Positions 1 to 8,450 are shown, numbered from the stretch's first letter. The stretch is DNA of 34,780 nucleotides from an uncultured Flammeovirgaceae bacterium (GCA_937883755.1 CAKZYA010000055.1:1-34780); one strand, 5' to 3'. Notes: a model not told the origin generated them from the sequence alone. Numbers and translations are program-made.

Positions 1-52
1 TGAACCCAAAGTTTACAAGCTGACCTGCTCTTTTCAAAATTTAAACATGCTC
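1..52. mobile_element. Terminal end of an IS5-type insertion sequence (partial)
   Basis: Read on the minus strand from base 52, the sequence begins GAGCATGTTTAAATTTTG. This matches the right terminus of the MITE-like element at 4756-4916 (GAGCGTGTTTGAACTTTAT) at 14 of 19 positions. The flanking triplet at 53-55 is TGA, which fits the TNA target site known for the IS1031 group of the IS5 family. No transposase is visible because the element would continue to the left of the window. The identification rests on the shared terminus only. Confidence 0.4.
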
Positions 53-113
53 TGAGTACTTATATAAGAAAAAAGGTATTTCTTTTTCTCACAAACAAGA
101 AGACTCTCTAAGG

Positions 114-407
114 ATGATTTATTGGATTAATGCAGAAATAAGTAAAAATGTCATCAATGTTGACAACCGTATTAAAATTAGTAATCAAACAACTGTGAGT
201 GATATAGTTGAAGAGTTTGGCAGTAGTACTTGGGATTACGATAGCACATACAGCGGATTGATAATTGAATATGAATATTTTGATATTATCATAGCACTTA
301 CGAAAAGTGACACTCAATTTCTGAACAAAAAATCCTTATCTGAGGATTGGCATAAACTATATAAGTTATTCAAAGCTCATCATATACAAGGAATTGAAGT
401 ATATTAA
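114..407 (+). CDS. Hypothetical protein, 97 aa
   Basis: This is a small soluble protein that I do not recognise. It is rich in Ile, Tyr and Asp and has no signal peptide or membrane segment. The C-terminal part (about residues 72-97) looks helical with several Lys and His. The ATG at 114 follows AAGG closely and is the best start. The gene lies between a probable IS end (1-52) and a cassette-like boundary repeat (415-480), so it looks like an accessory single-gene unit. The reverse strand is also open over part of the same stretch, but that frame has no recognisable features. It is probably a real gene, of unknown role. Confidence 0.6.
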   Translation: MIYWINAEISKNVINVDNRIKISNQTTVSDIVEEFGSSTWDYDSTYSGLIIEYEYFDIIIALTKSDTQFLNKKSLSEDWHKLYKLFKAHHIQGIEVY

Positions 408-414
408 AAACGCC

Positions 415-480
415 CTACAACAAAAAAGTGAATAAATTAAGTGGCTGAACACCATTACACTTCATATACAAAACGTTAGC
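415..480. repeat. Cassette-like boundary repeat, copy A
   Basis: This segment starts CTACAAC and ends ATATACAAAACGTTAGC, just before the next gene. The right end matches those of the larger palindromes at 28729-28918 and 34179-34306, which share TATAC followed by a CGTT motif. Internal pairing is weak (AAGTGG on the left against CCATTACACTT on the right). The motif GTTAGC at 475-480 is mirrored by GCTAAC at 1064-1069, across the stop codon of the following gene, so that gene is bracketed by inverted hexamers. Confidence 0.4.
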
Positions 481-486
481 TGTCAT

Positions 487-1068
487 TTGATAAGAATACA
501 GTGTTTAAGAATCAGGTCTATCTATGAAGGAACTAAATCTTTTTTAGACGAAAATGAACTAAGAAGAATATTAAAAATAGATCTTGATATAGCGAAAAGA
601 GATGTTAAGAAGTTAATGAGGAAGGGGGCATTAATTATAGTGGCTGCACTTTTTATCGGTCTCGTCTTATTCTTGTTAGGCTTACATTATCATTCATTTA
701 TTCCATTTGGAATTGCTTTGAGTTTAGTGTCATTTTTCTCTTTGATTTATCTCACAATATTGTTCATCAATACGAGGAAAAGATTCAATAAAATTTCTGT
801 TATATATCAAGGATTTATTGATAAATACAAAAACCTGGAAAATGTAAAATACATCTACGATAGTCAGTTGATTAAATTCTTAGAAGAAGAAAAAGAGCAA
901 GATGTTTTTGAATGGCAAAAATTAGAAAGCATTAACAAGGATGTAAACTCAATTTATCTAAAATTTTCCGATTCGGATGAACGAATCTGGATACCTAAGA
1001 AAATGACAAAAGAGGAAGAGCTAGTTGAATTTGAAAAGATGATAAATAGTACTAAAAAAGATAGCTAA
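487..1068 (+). CDS. Two-helix membrane protein of unknown function, 193 aa
   Basis: The protein has a charged N-terminal segment (1-45), two hydrophobic helices (about 48-66 and 72-95) joined by a short loop with His67 and His69, and a highly charged C-terminal tail (about 97-193) rich in Lys and Glu. Both tails are probably cytoplasmic. I do not recognise the family. No ATG lies near the 5' end of the frame, so the TTG at 487 or a GTG nearby may be used; Met44 is a much later alternative that would leave only a short N-terminus before the first helix. The gene is bracketed by GTTAGC (475-480) and GCTAAC (1064-1069, overlapping the stop codon), and so resembles a single-gene cassette. Confidence 0.55.
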   Translation: MIRIQCLRIRSIYEGTKSFLDENELRRILKIDLDIAKRDVKKLMRKGALIIVAALFIGLVLFLLGLHYHSFIPFGIALSLVSFFSLIYLTILFINTRKRFNKISVIYQGFIDKYKNLENVKYIYDSQLIKFLEEEKEQDVFEWQKLESINKDVNSIYLKFSDSDERIWIPKKMTKEEELVEFEKMINSTKKDS

Positions 1069-1207
1069 CAAAATTCAGCCCTTAGCCTATCGAGATGCTA
1101 GATCATTTATTGCTCTAAGTATAAGTAGCAATATGGAAAAAGGAATTAAAAAGTAACCAAGATGGCCAAGAGCTGATCTAGGCGTTACACCTAAATAATC
1201 AAAAATC

Positions 1208-1705
1208 GTGGAAGTGGTAATACGAGATGCGGAAACCAAGGATGTAAGTAGAATTCTGGAAATCGTAAACTACGAAATTCTACATTCCACGGTGATTTAT
1301 GAATATAAAGAAAGAATCCTGGAGCAGCAACTGGAGTGGTTTGAGCAAAAACAAGCGGATGGGTTACCCGTAATTGTAGCAGAAGTTAGCGGTAGAGTTG
1401 TTGGCTTTGGCACTTACGGTACTTTTAGGACCCGGCCTGCCTACCAGTTCAGCGTGGAGCACTCAGTTTATGTCAGTCATGAATCCAGGACTAACGGGGT
1501 TGGAAAACAACTTCTAACTAAGCTTATCGAGTTGGCCAAGGAGAATGGTTTTCATGTAATGGTAGCCGGGGTGGATAGCTCAAACCAGCAAAGCTTTGCC
1601 TTTCATAAAAAATTTGGGTTTAAAGAGGTGGGGACTTTTAAAGAGGTCGGATTCAAGTTTGATAAATGGTTGGATATACGATTCCTGCAACTCATTCTAG
1701 ACTGA
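1208..1705 (+). CDS. GNAT family N-acetyltransferase (phosphinothricin acetyltransferase-like)
   Basis: This is a 165-residue GCN5-related acetyltransferase that transfers acetyl from acetyl-CoA to an amine. The N-terminus VIRDAETKDVSRILEIVN and the acetyl-CoA loop R94-x-x-G97-x-G99 followed by a long helix are typical. FHKKFGFKEVGTFKEVGFKF near residues 132-151 is the usual C-terminal segment of the phosphinothricin/methionine-sulfone acetyltransferase branch (Pat, MnaT-like). The length is normal for that branch. No ATG is available; GTG at 1208 gives the expected N-terminus. The actual substrate cannot be told from sequence. It appears to be a single-gene unit, with a degraded regulator remnant just downstream. 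Confidence 0.88.
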   Translation: MEVVIRDAETKDVSRILEIVNYEILHSTVIYEYKERILEQQLEWFEQKQADGLPVIVAEVSGRVVGFGTYGTFRTRPAYQFSVEHSVYVSHESRTNGVGKQLLTKLIELAKENGFHVMVAGVDSSNQQSFAFHKKFGFKEVGTFKEVGFKFDKWLDIRFLQLILD

Positions 1706-1755
1706 AAACTGACTGAGCAAAGTACATAACGTCTGTCTTCCTAATTAGAAATTGA

Positions 1756-1854
1756 ATGAAAACGGTACAACAGCCCTGGGTGGAACTTGGCTATCAGACT
1801 TTTGCTTACGAAGGCCATCAAGGGCTTAAAGTGGAACGATTGGCGATAAAGTAG
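1756..1854 (+). pseudogene. Remnant of a TetR-family regulator (N-terminus only)
   Basis: A 32-codon open frame begins at ATG 1756 and ends at TAG 1852-1854. Its sequence around W8-V-E-L-G-Y, then FAYEGHQGLKVERLA, matches the first two helices of TetR-type DNA-binding domains (pattern W-I-x-x-G-x-x-x-F-A-x-x-G-x-x-G-L-K-V). It stops before the recognition helix, so it cannot bind DNA. No continuation in another frame was found downstream before the terminator. This is a decayed gene, or the fragment left by a deletion. Confidence 0.5.
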
Positions 1855-1862
1855 GGAACCAT

Positions 1863-1899
1863 AAAAAACCGAGGGGTAATTACGCAGCTTGCCCCTCGG
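1863..1899 (-). terminator. Intrinsic terminator of the susC-susD-lipoprotein unit
   Basis: On the minus strand, CCGAGGGG and CCCCTCGG form a perfect 8-bp GC-rich stem (arms at 1892-1899 and 1869-1876) with a 15-nt loop, followed at once by six T residues (1868-1863). It lies about 110 nt past the stop codon at 2008 and is oriented to end the minus-strand operon. Confidence 0.8.
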
Positions 1900-2007
1900 C
1901 TAAAGGGAATAGGTATCAAATTGCTACTCAAGCAGATGGTTCTTCCCTTTAGTCTCACGTTGCAATCCAGTTCATGGGGATGAAATCCATACCATATTCA
2001 ACCCTCT

Positions 2008-3156
2008 TTACGGAGTGTTGGCTTTATATCGAAAGCGAACAGTAGCCTGATCGACAGAATTTCGATCAATCGCACTGAGTTGCAAAGCGGCATATTCTGT
2101 AGCTCTCGATCCGCTACCCACCTGAACCAGCACGGTAGCGTTGGTAGGTAGGTTCGCCACATCTTCTACTGTAGTGATAGCCACCCCCTCGGCAAACGCA
2201 TCTCGCACCGATTGGTACGTCGCTTCCGCGAAATTAAAGCCTTCGCTAATAACAAAGCTAGTACCACTAGCGGGGTCGGCCGTAAGGTTTAGTTGATTAT
2301 TCACTGATAACAACTGAACATCAGACTGCCCACCATCAAAGGTTCCGGTATCGAGTTGAGTAAAGCTAAATGCTCCGTTTCCAACACTATTCAGATCAAA
2401 CATCCCTTCCGAATCTAATACTACCGCTAAGTTCTGAATTTCAATGATTTCCTCGTAGGCCAGTCCGTTTGCTCCTTCCACGGTAGCCCTTACAAACAAA
2501 CTTTCGTCTAACCCTAATGTGGCTTCGTCGGGCACAGTAAGCGTAACCTGTTGCTGCTCCAAACTAGTAGCGTTTACTTCCTGCGTAGATAGTGGGATAA
2601 ACGTCCCATCTTCTCCGATGCGCTGGGCGAAGCTTACCTGGGCAACAGGAGTGTTAGCTGTAGCCAACTCGTAGTATACCGAGATCGTAGAATCATTATT
2701 CGTGGTACTTGGAGTAGTGAAATCCACGCCGTCTGCCGAATAATCCAGTGAGAACGGAGCTACCTGGCGCAACTCCAGGCGCTTGGTGTAGGGCTGTTCG
2801 CTGTCAGGCGCTCCGGTGAAGTCAATCCGCTCTAAATCACCTAGCTCACTCCAGGTAGTGGTTAATACACCCTGTTCGTTAGAAATCGGCAATCGTCCCA
2901 GCGAGGTACTACCCCCGCCTTGAATGGCGGTCACCTGAAGCTCATCCACATTTGTAGCACTCACGATAATGGCAATATCATCAATGGCCGAAAAAGTAAG
3001 CCGGTTGCGTAGTAATGGATTAGTGCTTTGGGCGAACCCACCGTCGAAGGTGATAAGGGAAGGTACTGAGAATCCTCCTGTATCAAATTCAGTATCGTAA
3101 CAAGCAGTTAGCGATACGCTTAATGCGATCAAAAGGTATATGATTGATTTTTGCAT
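2008..3156 (-). CDS. Surface lipoprotein of the SusCD locus, 382 aa
   Basis: The protein starts MQKSIIYLLIALSVSLTAC, a clear lipoprotein signal with Cys19 as the lipidated residue. The mature part is Ser/Thr/Asp rich with beta-strand character, repeated short strands and few charged helices, as in the accessory binding lipoproteins (SusE/SusF-like position) found after susD. I do not recognise a specific domain. The open frame extends 39 codons upstream, but that part is low-complexity intergenic repeat, so the internal ATG at 3154-3156 is chosen because it gives the lipoprotein signal. It is the third gene of the SusC-SusD unit and ends about 110 nt before a terminator. It probably binds the ligand at the cell surface; this is inferred from position only. 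Confidence 0.8.
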   Translation of the reverse strand: MQKSIIYLLIALSVSLTACYDTEFDTGGFSVPSLITFDGGFAQSTNPLLRNRLTFSAIDDIAIIVSATNVDELQVTAIQGGGSTSLGRLPISNEQGVLTTTWSELGDLERIDFTGAPDSEQPYTKRLELRQVAPFSLDYSADGVDFTTPSTTNNDSTISVYYELATANTPVAQVSFAQRIGEDGTFIPLSTQEVNATSLEQQQVTLTVPDEATLGLDESLFVRATVEGANGLAYEEIIEIQNLAVVLDSEGMFDLNSVGNGAFSFTQLDTGTFDGGQSDVQLLSVNNQLNLTADPASGTSFVISEGFNFAEATYQSVRDAFAEGVAITTVEDVANLPTNATVLVQVGSGSRATEYAALQLSAIDRNSVDQATVRFRYKANTP

Positions 3157-3169
3157 GATTGGTATGTTT

Positions 3170-3289
3170 AATTTATTGAAGTGGAGGAAGGAGAAGGGAA
3201 AATGGAGAAAGGGGATTCCCGTGTGAAGATGAAAGTTTGAAGCCATTTCCAGTCTCCGTCCTCCATTGCACATTGTTCATTATTAACTG
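3170..3289. repeat. Low-complexity intergenic repeat (pyrimidine-rich plus AATTAAC/ACAATG type)
   Basis: Between susD and the lipoprotein gene the minus strand reads AATTAACAGTTAATAATG, then ACAATGTGCAATG, then runs of CTCC/TTCC motifs such as TTTCTCCATTTTCC. The same TCTCC/TTCCG vocabulary recurs at 8536-8580, at 9727-9840 and, as GACCGAAGTCTGAAG, at 15991-16005. These look like copies of one intergenic repeat class rather than coding sequence. Confidence 0.5.
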
Positions 3290-4735
3290 TTAATTGTTTA
3301 AAAGCCACATTTCGGTGTTGATATCGTCCTCACCCTGCCGGGCTAGCACTGCTTGGTAATTTTCGGTATTAAGGGTCTGCTGCTCATCGGGGTAAAGGTA
3401 GCGCACTGGCACCTGGTCATTATTAACATTATCGGGTCCCGGGATGATTACTGTAGGAAACCCGGTTCTCCTGAAGTCATAGTAGGCTTCGTAGCCGTTC
3501 AGAAACAAGGCGATCCATTTCTGATTAATAATCGTTTCTACTGTATTATCAAATGCTACTCCCAACTGACTCAAGTATCCACCAGGCACTGGGACTTCCC
3601 AATAAGCAAATGAATTCATGATGCCCTCCTCGTAGTAGGTTTGGGCGTCTCCCGAAATGAATCCACGTTGGGCGGCTTCCGCCAGTAAAAACTGTAGTTC
3701 GGCGTACTGCATCAGCACGGCACTCACACTGTTGGGCTCTTCGTATAGAATACGGCTACAACGCGAAACATTTTGGGCGCCACCGTTGAAGGTAGAAGCG
3801 TTGTTCTCGCTCAACCCATTGGGCATTCCGGCGTATACCGGATTCTCCGTACCGATGGTGCGGTCGGTAGGCCGGAACCAGCGCAGCATACGCGGATCGT
3901 CGAGTCCCCGCAGGATACCTTCACTAGTCAGACTCAATCGGTATTCGTCGAATGAGCCCACCCGGTAAGTGTGCACCGGCCACGTATTGGGCTGGGAAGA
4001 TAAGTACTCCATCAGCGCGTTGTCATCGTTACTTTCCATCAATGGCTGGGTGGTAACAATTTCCTGTAGCTCAGCCGATACATCCTGCTTACCAGAGATA
4101 CGCATCAGCAACCGTACGCGAAGCGAATTGGCAAACTTCTTCCACTGGGACAGATTACCTTGGAAGATCAAATCACCACTGACGGCGGGTCCACCGGGTT
4201 GTAACAAGTCATTGGCGGTACGCAGATCATCTAAAATTCCGGCGAATACTTCTGCCTGTGGCGTGTACTGCGGTTGTAAGATCGGTTCTTCCGCGCGCCC
4301 CTGAATGGCTTCGGTGTAGGGAATATCTCCCCATAAACTGGTAAGCTCGGCGTACGTCCAGGCCTGCATCACCAGCGCAACTGCTTCGTAGCTAGCGTTA
4401 GGATTATCCTCCGAGCGAGCAATGGCCAGAATGTTCTTAATATCCCGCAGATTGCCGTACAAATCGTTCCAGTAGCCGGTATTATTTTCCCAGAGGTAGC
4501 GATCAAAATCAGTGAAGTTAATCTTAGCGGTATGCTGAGCCACAATATTACCCCGGTTCCAGCCTTCCAGCGCGTTTTCGTTGGCGGCTAAACTCAGTAC
4601 TTTAGACAGTAGTAAGTCCGCCGATACTTCCTCGGGGCGATTGGGGTTCGTATTAATCTCCTCAAAGTCGTCAGTACAACCTGTCAGAGCAATGAATAGG
4701 GCGATTGTATACCCCAATAAAATTTTATAATACAT
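3290..4735 (-). CDS. SusD/RagB-family nutrient-binding outer-membrane lipoprotein
   Basis: This is the substrate-binding lid lipoprotein that sits on the SusC channel at the cell surface. The N-terminus is a lipoprotein signal ending in LTGC (Cys20). The mature start TDDFEEINTNPNRPEEVSAD, the helical TPR-like body and the segments YAELTSLWGDIPYTEA and QYAELQFLLAEAAQRG are characteristic of the SusD-like family (the shorter SusD/RagB branch of about 480 residues). The gene follows susC, but with an unusually large gap of 193 bases that is filled by a MITE-like element. Sequence alone does not give the ligand; the neighbouring catabolic genes point to a phosphonate-bearing compound rather than a typical glycan, and no glycoside hydrolase is nearby. 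Confidence 0.95.
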   Translation of the reverse strand: MYYKILLGYTIALFIALTGCTDDFEEINTNPNRPEEVSADLLLSKVLSLAANENALEGWNRGNIVAQHTAKINFTDFDRYLWENNTGYWNDLYGNLRDIKNILAIARSEDNPNASYEAVALVMQAWTYAELTSLWGDIPYTEAIQGRAEEPILQPQYTPQAEVFAGILDDLRTANDLLQPGGPAVSGDLIFQGNLSQWKKFANSLRVRLLMRISGKQDVSAELQEIVTTQPLMESNDDNALMEYLSSQPNTWPVHTYRVGSFDEYRLSLTSEGILRGLDDPRMLRWFRPTDRTIGTENPVYAGMPNGLSENNASTFNGGAQNVSRCSRILYEEPNSVSAVLMQYAELQFLLAEAAQRGFISGDAQTYYEEGIMNSFAYWEVPVPGGYLSQLGVAFDNTVETIINQKWIALFLNGYEAYYDFRRTGFPTVIIPGPDNVNNDQVPVRYLYPDEQQTLNTENYQAVLARQGEDDINTEMWLLNN

Positions 4736-4755
4736 ATCGATATAATTTTTTCTTA

Positions 4756-4916
4756 GAGTGCGTTTGGATTTTATTTTTAGAATTTATTGTGAGGTGTTTT
4801 TTGACCAGACGAGGCTCTTTTTGAGGGGGATAGCCTAAGCTATCGCCAGAAAAAAAGCCGAAGTATGGGTAGAAAACAACCATTAGAAAGCTAATGGATA
4901 AAGTTCAAACACGCTC
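4756..4916. mobile_element. MITE-like element between susC and susD
   Basis: The left end GAGTGCGTTTGGATTTTAT (4756-4774) and the inverted right end GAGCGTGTTTGAACTTTAT (4916 back to 4898) agree at 15 of 19 positions. Both ends are flanked by the direct triplet TTA (4753-4755 and 4917-4919), which fits the TNA target of IS1031-group IS5 elements. The interior is non-coding and folds well: GATAGC/GCTATC inside a longer stem, and CCATTAG (4880-4886) with CTAATGG (4891-4897). The 161-bp size, lack of coding and resemblance to the terminus at 1-52 support a miniature inverted-repeat transposable element. Confidence 0.6.
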
Positions 4917-4928
4917 TTAGGATTGATA

Positions 4929-7900
4929 CTAAAAGTCAAAGCCGATGTTGAAGCCGATGCTGCGGGTGGTGGGAGTTGCCATATCCTCCACTCCCGGCAC
5001 TACCGTACCTCCGTTAAAGGAGATCACTTCTGGATCGAAGTGCGTATTTTCCGTCCACAGCGCTAGATTTCGGCCGACAACCGATACCTGAAAGTTACGG
5101 ATGGGTACCCGACCAAACACCTCGTTCGGTATGCGGTAGCCCAAGCGTACCTCGCGTAGCTTTACAAATGAAGCATCGTACATTCCGATTTCTTCGTTAC
5201 CCCGGTTGTAGCGCGACCAGTAGAAATCCCGTCCGGAGACGATCACATCGTTGGTCACATACTCAGGATTTTCATCGCTACCGATATTTTTCACTCCAAT
5301 ACCGACTAAGCCGTTTTCACGACTTTCGGCCGTAAAGTCCATCATACCCGAAGTACCTCCGATCAGGATGGTGCGCGACTTCACTACGCCGCCCTGCCGC
5401 CAGTCGAAGAGAAAACCCAGATCAAAATTGCGGTAGGTAATGGTATTGTAGAAACCGACCATAAAATCGGGATTATAATTACCCAGTAGGCGTAGTGTGT
5501 TGTCCCGCACGGGATAGCCATTTTCGTAGATCGTTTGCCCGTCGGGTGCTTGTTTAAAGCCGGTACCGTACATATCACCCATCTGTCCGCCTTCTTTGGC
5601 CAGAATCTGTACGTAGTTATTGGCGATCTGGTAGGTATCCAATCCCTCAAATAAGGAAACGACTTCGCTGCGGTTGCGGGTAAAGTTAATATTAGTGTTC
5701 CACTGCAAACCATTATCCAGTTCTACCGGAGTAGCGTTCAGCATCACCTCTACCCCTCGGTTGCGAATCTCACCGGCATTAATCACCCGGCGACTGTAGC
5801 CGGAGGTAATATCTACCGGAAGCTCCAGAATCTGATTCTCACTGGCCGTATTATAGTAAGTAGCGTCTAACTGAATCCGGCCATCGAGGAAACGCAAATC
5901 CGCCCCAATCTCTACCGACGTTTGACGTTCGGGCTTCAGGTCACTATTAGCAATAATCGATGATTCGGTAACCCTCTGGGTGCTGCCGAATGGCTCCTGA
6001 AAGTTGAATACGTTGCGAAGCTGGTACGGATCAGTATCGTTGCCTACCTGCGCCCAACTCGCTCGCAGCTTAGCGAACGAAAGCACACTGGTAGAAGAAA
6101 TATCAAAGATATCAGTCATGATGGCCGAAGCCGATACTGATGGGTAGAAGTACGAGTTATTATCCGCTGGAAGGGTGCTCGACCAGTCGTTACGGCCGGT
6201 AACATCCACAAACAGTACTCCTTTGTAGCTGAAGTTAGCAAAACCGTATAAGCTATTTACACGCTTACGCTGGTCAAACTGGGTGGTAGCCAGCGGAATT
6301 CGGGAGTTCTCAAAGTTATACACTTCGGGGATAGATAGTTGATTGGCACTCACCCGATTGTAGCGGTCGGTCAGGTCGCGACGGTTACCCCCGAAGCTCA
6401 CGGTGAAGTCAAAGTCTTCGTTTACTTCTTTGTTGTAGGTTAGCAAAAAGTCGGTGTTTCGCTCCTCAAAGAAGATTTTATCTTCACGGTACTGTCCAAA
6501 CGGGTAGCGTTGGGTGCTAAAGGCCCGGCGGTTCATCCGTAGCTCGTTAAAGAAATCGGTACCGCTGCGAAGCATCAGTTGCAGATTGTCGGTAAAATCG
6601 TAGGTCACCATTACGTTACCAATGATGCGGTCTTTGTCAAAGCCGTTCGTGTTCTCGAACATGGTGAAGTAGGGATTGTCGTGCCAGTTGTAGTTGTAGT
6701 TGTACTGCTGCACTCCCTCCAGCCCTGGTTGCCAGTAGTCACGTAAACTATTCATCTCAATCTGACGACCGAACCACACCCAGAGGTACATGATATTCTC
6801 CGTTCCGTAGCTGTTGTTCGGGCGGTTATCGCTACTACTGGCGATATAGTTCACCGAGGCGGTGGCCTTTAGCTTATCTGTCAGGTTATACTGCGCCGAC
6901 AGATTAAGCGTATTTCGTTCCAGATCAGTATTAGGCAATATACCCTCACTAGTTAGATTAGTATACGATAGGCGGAAGTTTCCGTCTTCATTGGCCCCGG
7001 TCAGGGCTACATTGTTAGTAAGGGTATAGCCAGTCTCAAAGAAGTCCTCAATATTGTCGGGAGCTGATGTCCAGGGAGTTGGAGTAATTGCCCCGCGGTC
7101 GATGCTTGGGTGACTATCCCCGCCGCGGAACCCGTTAGCTGTAGGTGAATCGTGCTGGGCAATATCGGTTCCTTGATCCATCAGTGGTCCCCAGCTTTCG
7201 TCAATATTATCATTTACTCCGGCCCCAAAGCCGTCTCCGAACGCAAACTCAAAACCCGCTCCTTGCCCGTACTGATTCTGATAGCGAGGAATCCGCAGCG
7301 GACGCTCAAAGGTAGTGGTCGAGTTTACACTCACCCCAATGCCCTTCTGGCCTTGCCCGGATTTGGTGGTGATCAACACGACTCCGTTGGCCCCCCGCGA
7401 ACCGTAGAGCGCCGCAGCACTGGCTCCTTTCAGTACCGAGATATTTGCAATATCATCGGGGTTGATCTCCGCGGCTCCGTTACCGTAGTCGGTTTCCAAG
7501 TTGCCTTCCGAACGGAACGAGCGGGTCTCGTTGCTGATCGGAATACCGTCTACCACGAAAAGCGGTGAGTTATTTCCGGGTACCAATGAATTCTCGCCTC
7601 GGATCGTTATTCGCGACGACGAACCTACTCCCGAAGCCCCGTTGGTGATCTGTACCCCGGCAATACGCCCCGATAGTGAGTTAAGCAGGTTGGGTTCCCG
7701 TGCTTGGGTAATGGTGCTTCCTTCAATTTCTTGAACGGCGTAGCCCAGGGCTTTGGTTTCTCGCTCTACCCCTAAGGCAGTTACAACAATTTCACCCAGT
7801 TGCTGGGCATCTACCGTCATATTAATGTCAATAGTGCTCCGACCACTGATATTGACTTCTTGAGTTTCGTAGCCAACGTAGGAAAACAATAGAGTTTCGT

Positions 7901-8150
7901 TGCCTTCCGGTACTGTGAGGCGGTACTGCCCGCTAATATCGGTGATGGTGCCCTGCTCGGTATCTTTCACCAGTACGTTGACTCCCGGAATAGGCTCAAC
8001 GTTTTCATCCACCACCTTTCCTTCAATGACTCGTTCTTGAGCAATGGCGGTGGTAAGAGTAAGACAGCACAACAAAACGAAGCTGGCTCCGTTTTGGGTA
8101 CATCGACTTCTGCTTAGTTTTTCAGAAATCATTCGTAAATGGTTCTTCAT
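4929..8150 (-). CDS. SusC/RagA-family TonB-dependent outer-membrane transporter
   Basis: This 1073-residue protein takes up large substrates across the outer membrane using TonB energy, together with SusD. Order of parts: signal peptide (cleaved near residue 37, after TTAIAQ), carboxypeptidase-regulatory-like domain (about 40-115; GKVVDENVEPIPGVNVLVK, then FSYVGYETQEV), the SusC signature GEIVVTALGVERETKALGYA, the plug domain (VSVLKGASAAALYGSRGANG), and the long 22-strand barrel ending in the terminal Phe of RSIGFNIGFDF. The length is typical. Susd follows after a MITE-containing gap. A roughly 430-base leader with strong hairpins lies upstream, so expression may be partly independent of the catabolic genes encoded before it on the same strand. 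There is no sigma/anti-sigma gene pair nearby. Confidence 0.96.
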   Translation of the reverse strand: MKNHLRMISEKLSRSRCTQNGASFVLLCCLTLTTAIAQERVIEGKVVDENVEPIPGVNVLVKDTEQGTITDISGQYRLTVPEGNETLLFSYVGYETQEVNISGRSTIDINMTVDAQQLGEIVVTALGVERETKALGYAVQEIEGSTITQAREPNLLNSLSGRIAGVQITNGASGVGSSSRITIRGENSLVPGNNSPLFVVDGIPISNETRSFRSEGNLETDYGNGAAEINPDDIANISVLKGASAAALYGSRGANGVVLITTKSGQGQKGIGVSVNSTTTFERPLRIPRYQNQYGQGAGFEFAFGDGFGAGVNDNIDESWGPLMDQGTDIAQHDSPTANGFRGGDSHPSIDRGAITPTPWTSAPDNIEDFFETGYTLTNNVALTGANEDGNFRLSYTNLTSEGILPNTDLERNTLNLSAQYNLTDKLKATASVNYIASSSDNRPNNSYGTENIMYLWVWFGRQIEMNSLRDYWQPGLEGVQQYNYNYNWHDNPYFTMFENTNGFDKDRIIGNVMVTYDFTDNLQLMLRSGTDFFNELRMNRRAFSTQRYPFGQYREDKIFFEERNTDFLLTYNKEVNEDFDFTVSFGGNRRDLTDRYNRVSANQLSIPEVYNFENSRIPLATTQFDQRKRVNSLYGFANFSYKGVLFVDVTGRNDWSSTLPADNNSYFYPSVSASAIMTDIFDISSTSVLSFAKLRASWAQVGNDTDPYQLRNVFNFQEPFGSTQRVTESSIIANSDLKPERQTSVEIGADLRFLDGRIQLDATYYNTASENQILELPVDITSGYSRRVINAGEIRNRGVEVMLNATPVELDNGLQWNTNINFTRNRSEVVSLFEGLDTYQIANNYVQILAKEGGQMGDMYGTGFKQAPDGQTIYENGYPVRDNTLRLLGNYNPDFMVGFYNTITYRNFDLGFLFDWRQGGVVKSRTILIGGTSGMMDFTAESRENGLVGIGVKNIGSDENPEYVTNDVIVSGRDFYWSRYNRGNEEIGMYDASFVKLREVRLGYRIPNEVFGRVPIRNFQVSVVGRNLALWTENTHFDPEVISFNGGTVVPGVEDMATPTTRSIGFNIGFDF

Positions 8151-8180
8151 AGTGTTGATAGAATAGTTTAGTTAAGACAT

Positions 8181-8294
8181 AAAAAGGCCGATCCTAAGCT
8201 TTGCAGCCTAGCATATGTAGATAAAGTGTTCGCGCGCTTTCGTACGTATGGGTCTTTTCAGGAACCGATCGGGCGGCCACCCGCATTGGTTCCT
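8181..8294 (-). promoter_or_regulatory. Structured 5' leader of susC
   Basis: On the minus strand, a strong hairpin (arms at 8285-8294 and 8260-8269, 10 bp with one G-T pair, plus an inner CGGG/CCCG stem) begins about 145 nt before the susC start. Further down, AGGATCGGCC (8195-8186) is followed by five T residues. GGCCG inside the first hairpin could alternatively pair with CGGCC just before this T run, giving two mutually exclusive folds as in attenuators. On the plus strand the first hairpin is also followed by a T run, so it could instead stop antisense transcription. I matched it to no known riboswitch class. Confidence 0.35.
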
Positions 8295-8450
8295 TTTTAT
8301 TTTATATGACTATCATCTGAAAGGATAAAATTAGAATTTCCGAGAGTAGAATCGGGACACGACCAATTAAGTCTAAGTTAATTTACTGCGTAGTTCAATA
8401 ATATTTAGGTAATATACCTACAACTGTTAATGGTTTGATTACTGATTGTT

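Noticed and set aside
3157-3273. A 39-codon N-terminal extension of the surface lipoprotein
   Set aside because: The extension is encoded by low-complexity intergenic repeat and would bury the lipoprotein signal, which begins cleanly at the internal ATG.
7152-7568. Long antisense frames inside susC and susD (also 3969-4304, 5384-5713)
   Set aside because: They are shadows of strong genes on the other strand or frame. They have no start context and no recognisable motifs.
8151-8300. A named riboswitch (cobalamin, TPP or SAM) ahead of susC
   Set aside because: The conserved core words of those classes were looked for and are not present. Only generic hairpins can be supported.
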